Source of the DNA: Methylovulum sp.
GTDB taxonomy: Bacteria; Pseudomonadota; Gammaproteobacteria; Methylococcales; Methylomonadaceae
Direction: 5' to 3'
Assembly: GCF_028687615.1 (NCBI RefSeq)
Contig: NZ_JAQTZU010000007.1
Coordinates: forward strand, 62,001-126,000
Length of the DNA stretch: 64,000 nucleotides
Part shown: positions 47,481-57,177 of the stretch, piece by piece
How the letters are laid out: each line of letters starts with the position of its first letter
Numbering within the stretch: the stretch's first letter is position 1
The notes under the pieces: generated by a model
The model's input: the letters and a program-made list of their open reading frames with translations, nothing else
Databases searched by the model: none
Told to the model about the DNA's origin: nothing
Position numbers and translations under genes: made by a program

Positions 47481-48563
47481 ATGAAAATCCATTTTATCTT
47501 CCCTTCCGCACAATATGATTGGCCTCTGGTTAATTTTTTAAGGGAAACGCTTCCTGATGCCACATTCGATTGCGGCGCCGCTTCTGGATTTGGTAGATAT
47601 CACTATGGCATCCAGTTGTTGGCAAAAATACCTTGGTTGGCTTGCTACGCATTTAACAGTTGGATGGCACGGATAAAGCAAGGCCCGTTACCTGATTATA
47701 TTTGTGTAGGCACAGACATTGAGGTTATAGGTTGTTTACTGGCACAGTTTTTTTCCGGCATAAAAATCCCCATCATTTTCCTTGGTTTCATTTATACCCC
47801 AAGGAAATCCTTATTGTTGACCAAAATCAGGTGGTTATATTTTCGTATCCTACTGGCACAAATAACAGCGGTGATATGCTACTCAAAATATGAGAGCGAC
47901 TATTTACCGAAACTGTTTCGATTGAAAAAAACGCTGTTCGTGGCAACTCTGTTTGGCGGCAATTTTGATGTGCCTAAGGATTGGGTGGCTAAAAATGAAG
48001 GCGGGCCTGGTTATGTGGTTTCTGCGGGCCGTTCAGGGCGGGATTATCATTTACTTTGCGACGCTGTGCGGGGGTTGCCTGTAGAACTGCATATAATTTG
48101 TGATTCCAGCCACCCGTTACAGGGGCTGGATTGTCCTGCCAACGTCACCATTCTTCGTAATTGCTACGGGGACAAGTATGTAGAAGAGCTTGCCGGAGCG
48201 GATATGGTGCTGCTGATACTTAATAATGACAACCTGTCATCGGGTCAAATGGTACTGCTTAATGCAATGGCATTGGGCAAGTTGGCTATCATCACCAGGA
48301 CAGCAACAACAATGGAGTACGGCGAGCATTTAAAGACCTGTTATTTTGTCGGGCCTGATTCTGTGGAAGAGATACGCTCTGCTATCGGGATTTGCAGTAA
48401 GCCGGAAATTAGAGAGTCTATCGGAGCTGAAGCGCACCGTTATTTTATGGAGAATCATTCCCTCGAACCTTATGTCCAGTCCTTGGTAAAAGCGTTTGAA
48501 AAAATAGTCCAACATAATGGGCATGGACAAAGCATTGCAAAAGTGGATGATGCAAAGCACTAA
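47481..48563 (+). CDS. Glycosyltransferase (GT4-like)
   Basis: From the ATG at 47481 this is 360 residues; an upstream start at 47391 adds 30 residues with no homology and follows ffh by only 16 bp. Two Rossmann-like halves are visible, with VVSAGRSGRDYHLL opening the C-terminal nucleotide-sugar half and GQMVLLNAMALGKLAIIT corresponding to the donor-binding region. The usual EPxGxxxxEAM motif is weak. It is an unusual insert between ffh and rpsP and looks more A/T-rich than its neighbours, suggesting acquisition. The substrate is unknown. Confidence 0.75.
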   Translation: MKIHFIFPSAQYDWPLVNFLRETLPDATFDCGAASGFGRYHYGIQLLAKIPWLACYAFNSWMARIKQGPLPDYICVGTDIEVIGCLLAQFFSGIKIPIIFLGFIYTPRKSLLLTKIRWLYFRILLAQITAVICYSKYESDYLPKLFRLKKTLFVATLFGGNFDVPKDWVAKNEGGPGYVVSAGRSGRDYHLLCDAVRGLPVELHIICDSSHPLQGLDCPANVTILRNCYGDKYVEELAGADMVLLILNNDNLSSGQMVLLNAMALGKLAIITRTATTMEYGEHLKTCYFVGPDSVEEIRSAIGICSKPEIRESIGAEAHRYFMENHSLEPYVQSLVKAFEKIVQHNGHGQSIAKVDDAKH

Positions 48564-48673
48564 AAATGAAAATCCGGCAAATTAAGCTATAGTGCGTGGC
48601 TTAACAAGCAATGCAATAATGCAAGAAAAGCTGGCAAACAGTTTGATTGAATCATAATAAATGCTAATTTCTC

Positions 48674-48701
48674 TTCACTTATCAATAAAATCGCGTAGAA
48701 T
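48674..48701 (+). promoter_or_regulatory. Likely promoter of the rpsP operon
   Basis: TTCACT (48674-48679) and TAGAAT (48696-48701) are 16 bp apart and fit a sigma-70 -35/-10 pair. They are 43 bp upstream of the rpsP start. Confidence 0.5.
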
Positions 48702-48743
48702 AGACGGATTAACAATTACTGAAAGTTTTTTCGAGGAAATTAG

Positions 48744-48995
48744 ATGGTAACCATTCGTCTTTCAAGAGGTGGTGCAAAAAACCGCCCTTTTTACCACGTC
48801 GTTGTAACCGATAGCCGCAGTTCGCGTGACGGTCGTTATATTGAACGTCTCGGTTTTTTTAACCCATTGGCGCGTGGCAATGAAGAAAGATTACGTTTAG
48901 ACAGTGAGCGTGTTGCTTACTGGCAATCAAATGGTGCACAACCTTCTGACCGCGTTGCAAAATTGATTAAAGACGCAGCTAAAGCGGCTGCCTAA
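48744..48995 (+). CDS. rpsP: 30S ribosomal protein S16
   Basis: This 83-residue protein starts [20 protein letters not shown], the S16 signature, and includes the family's [14 protein letters not shown] stretch. A GAGGAAA ribosome site precedes it. It is the first gene of the conserved rpsP-rimM-trmD-rplS operon. Confidence 0.98.
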   Translation: MVTIRLSRGGAKNRPFYHVVVTDSRSSRDGRYIERLGFFNPLARGNEERLRLDSERVAYWQSNGAQPSDRVAKLIKDAAKAAA

Positions 48996-49000
48996 TCCGT

Positions 49001-49507
49001 TTGCCAGATAAAGAACTGATCAACGTCGGCGAAATTTCCGGCGTTTTTGGTATAAAAGGCTGGGTAAAAGTTTTTTCTTATACCGATAAGCGCGAAAATA
49101 TCCTTAGATACGCGCCTTGGCTGCTAAAAAAAGCCGACGAGACGAAGACAGTTAATGTTCTTGAAGGTGCTTTGCAAGGTGGGGCGGTGGTTGCCAGGCT
49201 TGACGGAATAAATGACAGGGATCAGGCTGCAGCCCTGATGGGTTGGACTATTTTCATAAGGTTCGGGCAACTGCCTAAAACAGCCGAAGATGAATATTAC
49301 TGGTCGGATTTAATTGGCTTAACTGTCGAAACCGTCGAAGGGATACCGCTAGGCAACGTCGAAAACCTGCTCGAAACGGGGGCCAATGATGTGGTCATCG
49401 TCAAAGGCGAGCGTGATCGGGCCATACCGTTTTTACAAGGCCAAACAATTATCCGTATTGACTTGCCAAGCCAAAAAATGATCGTCGATTGGGATCCTGA
49501 TTTTTGA
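49001..49507 (+). CDS. rimM: Ribosome maturation factor RimM
   Basis: This 168-residue protein is a RimM: an N-terminal domain ([15 protein letters not shown]) and a C-terminal PRC-barrel ([13 protein letters not shown]). It binds S19 and helps 30S head assembly. The start appears to be TTG at 49001, only five bases after the rpsP stop. Confidence 0.95.
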   Translation: MPDKELINVGEISGVFGIKGWVKVFSYTDKRENILRYAPWLLKKADETKTVNVLEGALQGGAVVARLDGINDRDQAAALMGWTIFIRFGQLPKTAEDEYYWSDLIGLTVETVEGIPLGNVENLLETGANDVVIVKGERDRAIPFLQGQTIIRIDLPSQKMIVDWDPDF

Positions 49508-50253
49508 TGGTGCTGACACGATTTGATATTGTCACCTTATTTCCTGAAATGGTTACGGCGGCGGCAAATTACGGCGTAACAGGCCGTGCCATCGAACGGG
49601 GCATCGTCAGTTTGTCGGTGTGGAACCCAAGGGATTACACCCATGACCGACATAAAACCGTCGATGACCGTCCCTACGGCGGCGGGCCAGGGATGGTCAT
49701 GAAATACCAACCCTTGCATGATGCCGTTATGGATGCCAAGCAAGCCCCTGTTGGCAACAGCAAAGTGGTTTGTTTAAGTCCGCAAGGCAAACCCATTACG
49801 CAAGCTTTGCTCAAGGATGCCAGCCAGCTTTCGCAATTGGTATTGGTGGCGGGTCGTTATGAAGGTATGGACGAACGCTTTGTCGAACTGGATTGTGACG
49901 AAGAATGGTCGCTAGGCGATTATGTCATCAGCGGCGGTGAACTTGCCGCGTTGATAGTGATTGATGCCATCACCCGTTTGTTGCCGGGTGTGCTCGGCGA
50001 TGCCGATTCGGCAGAACAAGATTCCTATATGGCAGGACTGTTGGATTGCCCGCATTACACGCGGCCTGAACAGATTAATGGCCGTGCCGTACCCGAGGTG
50101 TTAATGGGCGGAAACCATGCGGACATAGCCCGTTGGCGTCTGAAGCAATCTCTGGGAAGAACCTGGCAAAGACGGCCAGATTTATTAAAAAACAATAATT
50201 TAGATGCAGACCAGGAAAAGCTGCTAAAAGAATTTATAGTCGAATTGAATTAA
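49507..50253 (+). CDS. trmD: tRNA (guanine-N1)-methyltransferase TrmD
   Basis: From the ATG at 49507, which overlaps the rimM stop (TGATG), this is 248 residues. The SPOUT trefoil-knot region is visible ([25 protein letters not shown]), and SAM binding by the knot is known for the family. It methylates G37 of tRNAs and prevents frameshifting. Confidence 0.97.
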   Translation: MVLTRFDIVTLFPEMVTAAANYGVTGRAIERGIVSLSVWNPRDYTHDRHKTVDDRPYGGGPGMVMKYQPLHDAVMDAKQAPVGNSKVVCLSPQGKPITQALLKDASQLSQLVLVAGRYEGMDERFVELDCDEEWSLGDYVISGGELAALIVIDAITRLLPGVLGDADSAEQDSYMAGLLDCPHYTRPEQINGRAVPEVLMGGNHADIARWRLKQSLGRTWQRRPDLLKNNNLDADQEKLLKEFIVELN

Positions 50254-50265
50254 ATAGGTGTAGTG

Positions 50266-50607
50266 ATGAGCAATATTATTGATGAATTGGAAGCCCTGCA
50301 ATTAAAACAAATCCCTGAATTTAACTCAGGTGACACGGTTGTAGTGCAAGTAAAAGTAAAAGAAGGCGAGCGTGAACGTATCCAGGCGTTTGAAGGCATC
50401 GTGATTGCAAAACGTAATCGTGGTTTGAACTCTGCATTCACCGTCAGAAAAATTTCCCACGGCACCGGTGTTGAGCGTGTTTTCCAAACCCACAGCCCTA
50501 TGATCAGCGAAATTATCGTTAAACGCCGTGGTGATGTGCGCCGCGCCAAACTGTACTACCTGCGTAATTTGACTGGTAAGGCGGCGCGTATTAAAGAAAA
50601 ACTGTAA
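50266..50607 (+). CDS. rplS: 50S ribosomal protein L19
   Basis: The ATG at 50266 gives 113 residues beginning MSNIIDELE (a GTG at 50263 is in frame). L19 signatures include [17 protein letters not shown] and [15 protein letters not shown]. It is the last gene of the operon and is followed by an intrinsic terminator. Confidence 0.98.
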   Translation: MSNIIDELEALQLKQIPEFNSGDTVVVQVKVKEGERERIQAFEGIVIAKRNRGLNSAFTVRKISHGTGVERVFQTHSPMISEIIVKRRGDVRRAKLYYLRNLTGKAARIKEKL

Positions 50608-50630
50608 ACGCTTGTTTATCCCGTTTACGA

Positions 50631-50658
50631 AAAAAGGCAGCTTGGGCTGCCTTTTTTG
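50631..50658 (+). terminator. Intrinsic terminator of the rpsP-rplS operon
   Basis: AAAAAAGGCAGC-TTGG-GCTGCCTTTTTT gives a strong GC stem with a 4-nt loop and flanking A/U runs. It could also serve the convergent OFA transporter gene. Confidence 0.92.
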
Positions 50659-50745
50659 TGCCTGTTGTTTTGCCGTCAATTCAAAGCAAAGTAGCCCGTA
50701 TGCAGCGATAGCGAAATACGGGGAAGGAACTTGAAATATCCAATT

Positions 50746-52386
50746 TCAAGAAAAAAACTTGCCCACATTCAGCACCGTCTTATAAATCCCCCAAGACAAG
50801 GGGATAATGACGATGGCCCAGGCCAACACCGCCACGATAATATTTACGGCTTTGTGTTGCACTGGCAATGCTTCCATCGTTGCCAGCGGAATTTTTGTAT
50901 CGCCAGGTATCCTCTCCGCCAGCAATTCTTCTTCTTTCATAAACCATTTATCAGCAACCGGACGCACCAATAAATTGCAAACCAAACCCACCATCAACAT
51001 GCCCGCCAAAATCATCATGGTTTGGTTGTAGATTTGCTCGCGCGGCAAACCTAGGCTGAGTTGGTATTCGCGCATGTAATTGACGATCACCGGGCCTAAA
51101 ATCCCCGCAGTTGCCCACGCGGTGAGCAGGCGTCCGTGGATTGCGCCGACATTTAAGGTGCCGAACAAATCGGCGAGATACGCCGGGATGGTGGCGAAAC
51201 CGCCGCCGTACATGCTTAAGATCAAACAAAACGCACCGACAAACAGCAGCTTGTTGCCGGAAGCCGCGCTTTCGGGGATGCTCAGGTACAGCAAGCCACC
51301 GATGACAAAAAACACGATGAAGGTGAGCTTGCGCCCCAGTTTGTCCGACAAGCTCGCCCAGACGAAACGTCCGCCGATGTTGAACAGGCTCAACAAGGCG
51401 GTAAAGCCCGCCGCGATGCCGGCAATGGCGGCGAGCTGGGTTTTATCGAGTTCGCTGTAAGTTTTTGTGATGCCAAGCAATTGCCCGCCAAACACTTCTT
51501 GCAACATCGGCGAGGACATGCCGATTACGCCGATTCCGGCGCTGACGTTCATGCACAACACCCCCCACAATAACCAGAACTGTTTAATCTTAAAGACATT
51601 TTTGGCGTGGATGTGATGTTCGGTAATCATGCGTTTTACTTTCGGGTTGCTAGTCGGTGTCCAACCCGCTGGCTGCCAATTTTCCGGCGGAATGCGGTAG
51701 CTGAGTGCGCCTGTCATCATAAACACAAAGTAAACCGCCGCCATGACGATGAACGTGGGCATCACGCCAACATCAGCGGTATTGGCAAATAATTTCATCA
51801 ATTCGGTCGCCAAAGGGGAGCCGATCATCGCGCCACCACCGAAACCCATGATTGCCATACCCGTCGCCATGCCGCGCCGGTCTGGGAACCATTTAATCAG
51901 CGTCGACACGGGCGAGATGTAGCCCAAGCCCAAACCCATGCCGCCAATCACGCCGGAACCCAGCAACATGATCCAAAATTGGTGCAGATAAATGCCCAAA
52001 GCAGACAATAACATGCCGCCGCACCAGCAAAACGCACTGACCACGCCCGCTTTACGTGGGCCGACGTGCTCCAGCCAACCTCCCCACACCGCCGCCGATG
52101 AACCCAGGAACACGAAAAACAAGGTGTACATCCAGCCTAAGGTGGAGATTTTCCAATCACAAGTGGTGATGAATAATTCTTGAAAAAAACCGACGTCAGC
52201 AGGGCAGGCGATGCTTTCTTTGATGCCGATGGCTTTCGACAAGGGCAACCAAAATACCGAAAATCCGTAAGCCATGCCGATACACAAATGGATGGCCAAG
52301 GCGGCAGGAGGGACTAGCCAGCGGTTAAATCCCGCTTCGGCGATGATGCGTTTTTTGTCTAGGAAAGGGTAATGGGCTTGTGTCAT
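50746..52386 (-). CDS. OFA-family major facilitator transporter
   Basis: This 546-residue, 12-helix MFS protein matches the oxalate/formate antiporter family: AIHLCIGMAYGFSVFWLPL in helix 1 and a large GGWLEHVGPRKAG-type loop after helix 2. Members exchange small carboxylates such as oxalate and formate, but many have unknown substrates. It is a single gene facing the rplS terminator. No oxalate-degrading genes are nearby. Confidence 0.85.
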   Translation of the reverse strand: MTQAHYPFLDKKRIIAEAGFNRWLVPPAALAIHLCIGMAYGFSVFWLPLSKAIGIKESIACPADVGFFQELFITTCDWKISTLGWMYTLFFVFLGSSAAVWGGWLEHVGPRKAGVVSAFCWCGGMLLSALGIYLHQFWIMLLGSGVIGGMGLGLGYISPVSTLIKWFPDRRGMATGMAIMGFGGGAMIGSPLATELMKLFANTADVGVMPTFIVMAAVYFVFMMTGALSYRIPPENWQPAGWTPTSNPKVKRMITEHHIHAKNVFKIKQFWLLWGVLCMNVSAGIGVIGMSSPMLQEVFGGQLLGITKTYSELDKTQLAAIAGIAAGFTALLSLFNIGGRFVWASLSDKLGRKLTFIVFFVIGGLLYLSIPESAASGNKLLFVGAFCLILSMYGGGFATIPAYLADLFGTLNVGAIHGRLLTAWATAGILGPVIVNYMREYQLSLGLPREQIYNQTMMILAGMLMVGLVCNLLVRPVADKWFMKEEELLAERIPGDTKIPLATMEALPVQHKAVNIIVAVLAWAIVIIPLSWGIYKTVLNVGKFFS

Positions 52387-52606
52387 GTCAGGTGATGGGT
52401 CAAGTGCAAAATTGTGCGATAGTTTATGCTAATCAGCGGATATTTTCATTGAATTGATCATCCGGGCTGTTCAAGAAAATGAACCTGAAATTCTAATATA
52501 AGCTTACGAATACGCCTTTAATTCAAAAATGTGTGACATGGCAAGCGCATATAAATTGGCCTAAAATGAGATACTACGCATTTTGGGAATATGCCGTTGG
52601 CCTTAA

Positions 52607-52747
52607 TTACAGGAAGCCTTTTCAACCTTGGAAGACCCGCGTATAGAACGGCATAAGCGGCACCAGCTGCTTGAGATCATCATTTTGACGATAGGCGCGG
52701 TGATCAGCGGGGCGGCAGGCTGGGAAGCCATAGAAGCGTTTGGTAGG
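52607..52747 (+). pseudogene. ISAs1-family transposase N-terminal fragment
   Basis: The reading LQEAFSTLEDPRIERHKRHQ followed by LLEIIILTIGAVISGAAGWEAIEAFGR matches the start of ISAs1-family transposases (the DDE_Tnp_1-associated domain). Homology ends near 52747. The rest of the transposase is missing. Confidence 0.8.
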
Positions 52748-52802
52748 GTTATATTTACTGTGATACGGCGGGTAGTAAACCAGCACGCAACAAGGAACCA
52801 TT

Positions 52803-53399
52803 CTAACCGGAAAACTCAGTCAGGCGCTTCATAAACTGGGTTCGCTGGCTGGAGTTGTTCGGCCCGTTATCCAAGTTGATGACTAGTTGCTTGATAGCGC
52901 CGTGCTTGTCCTTATTGCGTTTCCACCAGTGTTCAAGGGCATCAACAATAAAATCACTGGTCTCAAATGACACGCCAAAAACTATCGTGAGCAATCCGGC
53001 CATCACCTCCAGAATACTGAAAGGCACGAGCTTGGATTTAACACCCATATCATCGTCGTCGGCCTGTACCGGCTTTTGACAACGCGATGTGCCGCCATGT
53101 GAGGAATCGCACAAGTCCACTTCGGCTGGTGTCGATGGAAATACGTAAGCCAATACGCGCCAAAACTCGGCCACGTTATGCTCAACGATTACTAAATTCT
53201 GCAACCGGGCCAGATCGGCATTGGACAAATTATGTGCAAGACCCGTTGTGCTTGCCGGGGCGGGTGAAACCGCAATTGACTTTGGAGCATCCGGGGATGC
53301 CATTATGTTGGCCTCTTGGGAAAATGCCGTAAAGGTGGATGTGCTAAATTGCCAAGCTTCGATGCTGCCTGGCACGGATTTTTTGCTGGGGTTTGTCAT
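52803..53399 (-). pseudogene. ISAzo13-type transposase fragment
   Basis: The open frame encodes 198 residues. The C-terminal ~110 (VPFSILEVMAGLLTIVFG, SFETSDFIVDALEHWW, KQLVINLDNGPNNSSQRTQF) match the catalytic core of ISAzo13-like transposases, including one catalytic Asp. The frame stops before the final part (the YYPPYHSKYNPIE region of the family). The N-terminal ~85 residues have no clear match. Confidence 0.65.
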
Positions 53400-53643
53400 G
53401 GTGTTCTCCTAATTGGTGTTGAAAAATTACTGAACGGTGTTGGGTTTCTCGGTGGCTGCCGCCCGCTCAAACGACGCAACCAATTCTCTGATTTTAAGCT
53501 CGATCTGCCGCCAGTTTTTCAACAAATTAAAGTCAAATTCATAGCGGACATAAATCTCATCGTTATATCTTAAAAAACTTTCGCAATGTTGGCTTGTTCA
53601 TGGCGAATGATCGCTTTCTGCTCCATCACATCTAACAGAATAA
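53400..53643. other. Junction between transposase fragment and prophage remnant
   Basis: This is degenerate sequence. On the minus strand one frame (about 53600 to 53420) reads like the end of a protein (YNDEIYVRYEFDFNLLKNW...), but it has no start and I do not recognise it. Confidence 0.4.
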
Positions 53644-53760
53644 AGGCAATGTCCCTTGTCTATAACCGCATATTTATTAGTCCGTAGTAAGGTTGAAACC
53701 ACCGTAAGCGCCGATGTGGTTGCCGCTATCCGTAGCGAGATTTTAGGGGTTGCCGGGTAA
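53644..53760 (+). pseudogene. 3' fragment of a Mu gp27-like phage gene
   Basis: A frame ending VRSKVETTVSADVVAAIRSE, then ILGVAG and TAA, overlaps the terminase start by one base (TAATG). Its upstream part is cut off at a TAA near 53641. In Mu-like phages the gene before the terminase large subunit is gp27, a small-terminase-like protein. The identification rests on position. Confidence 0.5.
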
Positions 53761-55313
53761 TGTCTGAATTACCATCCGCCCTTTTGCCTTACCAACAACG
53801 TTGGATTGCCGACACTGCGCCCTTCAAGATCGCCGAAAAAGGCCGCCGCACGGGCTTGACCTGGGCGGAAGCGGCGGATGATGTGCTGATTGCCGCCGCT
53901 GCCAAATCAGCCGGAGGCCAAAACGTGTATTACCTCGGCACTGACAAGGAAATGACCGAAGAATACATTGATGCTTGCGGCATGTGGGCCAAGCAATTCA
54001 ACCGCGCGGCCTTGGCGGTTGAGGAAGGCTTATGGGCCGAAGATGCCGAGGATAAGCACATCAAAATGTTTACTATCCGGTTTCCTGATTCGGGTCATAA
54101 GATTATTGCTTTGGCTTCGCGCCCTCGCAAATTGCGGGGGCGGCAAGGGGTTTTGGTGGGTGATGAATCGGCGTTTCAGGATGATCTGCCTGCCTTAATA
54201 AAAGCCGCGATGGCTTTTTTGATTTGGGGCGGCAAGGTACGGCTGATTTCCACCCATGATGGTGACGATAACGCCTTTAACCAACTCATTCAGGAAATCC
54301 GCGCAGGCAAGCGTAAGGGCAGCATCCACCGGATACCTTTTCGTGAAGCGGTTAAGGAGGGTTTATACCAGCGCGTTTGTATGCGGATGGGCAAGGTCTG
54401 GACGCAAGCCGATGAAGATGCGTGGGTGGATGAAACCTATGATTATTACTCGGAAGATGCCGACGAGGAGCTGGACTTGATCCCCTCAAAAGGCGGCGGG
54501 GTGTATTTGTCGATGGGCTTGATCTTATCGCGCATGGCGCACGGCATCCCGATTGTACGGGATAGCTGGAAGCCTGAGTTTGCTTATGAATCGGAAGAAT
54601 CGCGTTATCTGACCATTAAAGATTGGTGTATTGAAAACTTGTTGCCGCATTTGCAAGCCCTAGACCCGACTTTGTATACCGCGATTGGCGGCGACTACGG
54701 GCGGGTGGGCGATTTGACGGTGTACCCGATTTTGCAGGAAGGCAAGGATTTGGTGCGCCGTTGCAAGCTGTGGGTGGAGCTAGGGCAATGCCCCTACCGC
54801 CAGCAAGAGCAGATTTTCAATTTCATTTGTGAGCGTCTGCCTAAGTTTAAAGGGGCTGGACTAGATTCCTTGGGTATTGGTTCGGCCTTGGCGGAATTTG
54901 CGCGGCAAAAGTATGGCTCGATCATTGAAGAGGTAAAATTGTCTGAGACGTTTTATCTGGAGAACATGCCTAAGTTTAAAGCGGCGTTTGAGGATGGTTT
55001 GCTGGATGACATCCCTCAAGATGACCAAATCCGTGATGATTTACGCGCTATCAAGAAAATCAATGGCGTCCCTAAAATGCCCAAGGAAAAAAGCCAGCAA
55101 AAAAGTAAGGATGGCAAGCGTATACAACGGCATGGCGACGGGGCGATTGCGTTGTTTTTGGCGGATCGGGCATTATCGTCTGAGGTGGTGCCAATAGAGT
55201 TTGAGTCTAGCGGGGCTAGGGCGTCTTGTCGGTATTTGGAGGATGTCCGCAAGTTACATGAGGACAGAGGTTATGGCTCAGTGTCGGGCGGCAATGATTT
55301 TAGGGGTTGGTGA
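53760..55313 (+). CDS. Mu gp28-like terminase large subunit
   Basis: This 517-residue packaging ATPase/nuclease has an adenine-binding LLPYQQRWIAD start, a Walker A-like KGRRTGLTWA and a LVGDESAF Walker B. A nuclease half follows with acidic residues in GGDYGRVGDLT and GLDSLGIG. It matches Mu gp28-type terminases. It overlaps the portal gene by seven bases. It is intact as far as can be seen. Confidence 0.88.
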   Translation: MSELPSALLPYQQRWIADTAPFKIAEKGRRTGLTWAEAADDVLIAAAAKSAGGQNVYYLGTDKEMTEEYIDACGMWAKQFNRAALAVEEGLWAEDAEDKHIKMFTIRFPDSGHKIIALASRPRKLRGRQGVLVGDESAFQDDLPALIKAAMAFLIWGGKVRLISTHDGDDNAFNQLIQEIRAGKRKGSIHRIPFREAVKEGLYQRVCMRMGKVWTQADEDAWVDETYDYYSEDADEELDLIPSKGGGVYLSMGLILSRMAHGIPIVRDSWKPEFAYESEESRYLTIKDWCIENLLPHLQALDPTLYTAIGGDYGRVGDLTVYPILQEGKDLVRRCKLWVELGQCPYRQQEQIFNFICERLPKFKGAGLDSLGIGSALAEFARQKYGSIIEEVKLSETFYLENMPKFKAAFEDGLLDDIPQDDQIRDDLRAIKKINGVPKMPKEKSQQKSKDGKRIQRHGDGAIALFLADRALSSEVVPIEFESSGARASCRYLEDVRKLHEDRGYGSVSGGNDFRGW

Positions 55314-56914
55314 TGGCTAGATTTGTCCAGTTAAACAGCGGTATTGTTATCCCTGAAGCACAGTATAGCGAGGCAATCGGCACCAAGCCCAGCCTGAACG
55401 AAATCGCCACATCAAACGATGGCCGCGACATCACGCGCGGTTTTATCCCACAAGATTTGTTGATGCAGCCATCTGATTCGGTATTGATGAGCAAAGGCAG
55501 TGGTAATTTTAAGATTTATGAAGAGATTGCCCGTGATGACCAAGTAAAGACGTGCCGCCAACAACGCGAGTTGGCGTTGATCGGCAAAGAATGGAAGGTA
55601 GAACCTGCCGATAACACCCGCAAGGCCAAAGTTGCCGCTGACCGTTTAAGGACGGTGCTGGAACGTATCTGTTGGGATGATAAAACTCAAAAGATGATGG
55701 CGGCCTTGCTCTACGGCTATGCGGTGGCCGAGGTGATTTGGGCGACGGATGGTTCGGAAATAACCATTGATGCCATCAAAGTCCGTAACCGTTCACGTTT
55801 TGGCTTTTTGCCGACCGGCGAGTTGCGGATGATGACCTCTGGCGAGATGACCAAGGGCGAAGCCTTGCCCCCTGCTAAGTTTTGGGCGTTTGCCTGTGGT
55901 GCTGACCACGATGACGAACCGCATGGTTTGGGGCTTGGGCATTATCTGTATTGGCCGACATTTTTTAAGCGCAATGGCATTAAGTTTTGGCTATATTTTT
56001 TGGAGAAGTTCGGACAACCGACCGCATTGGGTAAGTATCCGGTCAATGCTTCGGAAACCGAGAAAAAGCGGTTGCTGCAAGCGTTGATGGCCATCCAAAT
56101 GGACAGCGCCATCCGTATCCCTGATGGGATGCAGGTGGAACTGCTGGAGGCGGCACGTTCCGGTACCGCCGATTACACGGCGTTGATTGACCGGATGAAC
56201 GCGGCGATATCTAAAGTTTGGCTGGGGCATAGCGGGGCGGCGGACAGTACGCCTGGCAAGTTGGGCGGAGAGGACAACGCGGGCGAGGTGCGTGAGGATT
56301 TGGTCAAGGCGGATGCGGATTTGGTTTGCGGCTCGTTTAATGAGTCGGTATCGCGTTGGTTGACGGCCTATAACGACCCGACCGCGCCGCCGCCTAAGGT
56401 TTGGCGTAAGGTTGAACCGCCCGAAGACCTGAAAGCCGCCGCCGAGACCGATAAGGTTATTTTTGATATGGGCTATCGCCCGACGTTGAAATACGTTAAT
56501 GAGCGGTATACAGGCGAGTATGAGCCTAATCCCTCCGCTGCTGAGCCGTCGGCAATGCTTCAGGGTGCAAGCCAGGGTAATACTGCAACGGCCGGTGATG
56601 CGGATGGGGAGGCCCCGGTGGTGGATAATCCGCCGGGTCCGGCTAATTTTGCCGAGGCGGGGCAGGATGCCAATGTGGATGTTACGCCCATTTCTTCACA
56701 AGTTGACCAACTAGCGGCAGATGCGGCGCCCGCCATTAAAAGCTTGGTGGATGTGATCAAGGCCAAAGCCGATAAAGCGGAAAACTTGGAGGCATTACGG
56801 GATGATCTGCTGGCAAGTTATGGGGATTTGGATGCGTCTGATTTGGTTAAGGTGATGACCTTTGGCTTCGCGGCGGCGGATTTGGCTGGTCGGTTTGATG
56901 TTAAAAATGAGTAA
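55307..56914 (+). CDS. Mu gp29-like portal protein (DUF935)
   Basis: This 535-residue protein matches the DUF935 portal family: the KIYEEIARDDQVKTCRQQR segment near the N-terminus, LYGYAVAEVIW, and GKYPVNASETEKKRLL. Portals form the DNA entry ring of the capsid. The C-terminal ~110 residues are low-complexity and acidic. Confidence 0.88.
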   Translation: MVMARFVQLNSGIVIPEAQYSEAIGTKPSLNEIATSNDGRDITRGFIPQDLLMQPSDSVLMSKGSGNFKIYEEIARDDQVKTCRQQRELALIGKEWKVEPADNTRKAKVAADRLRTVLERICWDDKTQKMMAALLYGYAVAEVIWATDGSEITIDAIKVRNRSRFGFLPTGELRMMTSGEMTKGEALPPAKFWAFACGADHDDEPHGLGLGHYLYWPTFFKRNGIKFWLYFLEKFGQPTALGKYPVNASETEKKRLLQALMAIQMDSAIRIPDGMQVELLEAARSGTADYTALIDRMNAAISKVWLGHSGAADSTPGKLGGEDNAGEVREDLVKADADLVCGSFNESVSRWLTAYNDPTAPPPKVWRKVEPPEDLKAAAETDKVIFDMGYRPTLKYVNERYTGEYEPNPSAAEPSAMLQGASQGNTATAGDADGEAPVVDNPPGPANFAEAGQDANVDVTPISSQVDQLAADAAPAIKSLVDVIKAKADKAENLEALRDDLLASYGDLDASDLVKVMTFGFAAADLAGRFDVKNE

Positions 56915-56918
56915 TGGA

Positions 56919-57176
56919 ATGAATAAGAAATTGAAAACAATAATATCTTTTTTGTTACGTTTGTTTTTATTTACTCCATTTTCACTTGCAGCGTACTTTT
57001 TTGATGGGTTGGGCGATTTTTTTAAACGGTTGGCAGATGGTTTGTTCGATATTTCTACCGCCATGCGAGAAATTACCGAAGCACCTTATATAAAGGATAT
57101 TTCCCGCAAAATAGATGAATTAAAAGCGGATAATAAACTAAAGATTATGGAAAATATGCGGGAACATTTGAAATAA
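56919..57176 (+). CDS. Small membrane-anchored phage protein, unknown function
   Basis: This is 85 residues from the ATG at 56919 (an ATG at 56907 overlapping the portal stop is possible). A hydrophobic helix (about 8-28) is followed by an amphipathic, charged C-terminus. It is more A/T-rich than its neighbours and is squeezed between portal and head genes, where Mu has no such gene. It could be a late insertion, a moron, or a partner of the toxin-like domain in the next gene. I do not recognise it. Confidence 0.6.
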   Translation: MNKKLKTIISFLLRLFLFTPFSLAAYFFDGLGDFFKRLADGLFDISTAMREITEAPYIKDISRKIDELKADNKLKIMENMREHLK

Positions 57177-57177
57177 G

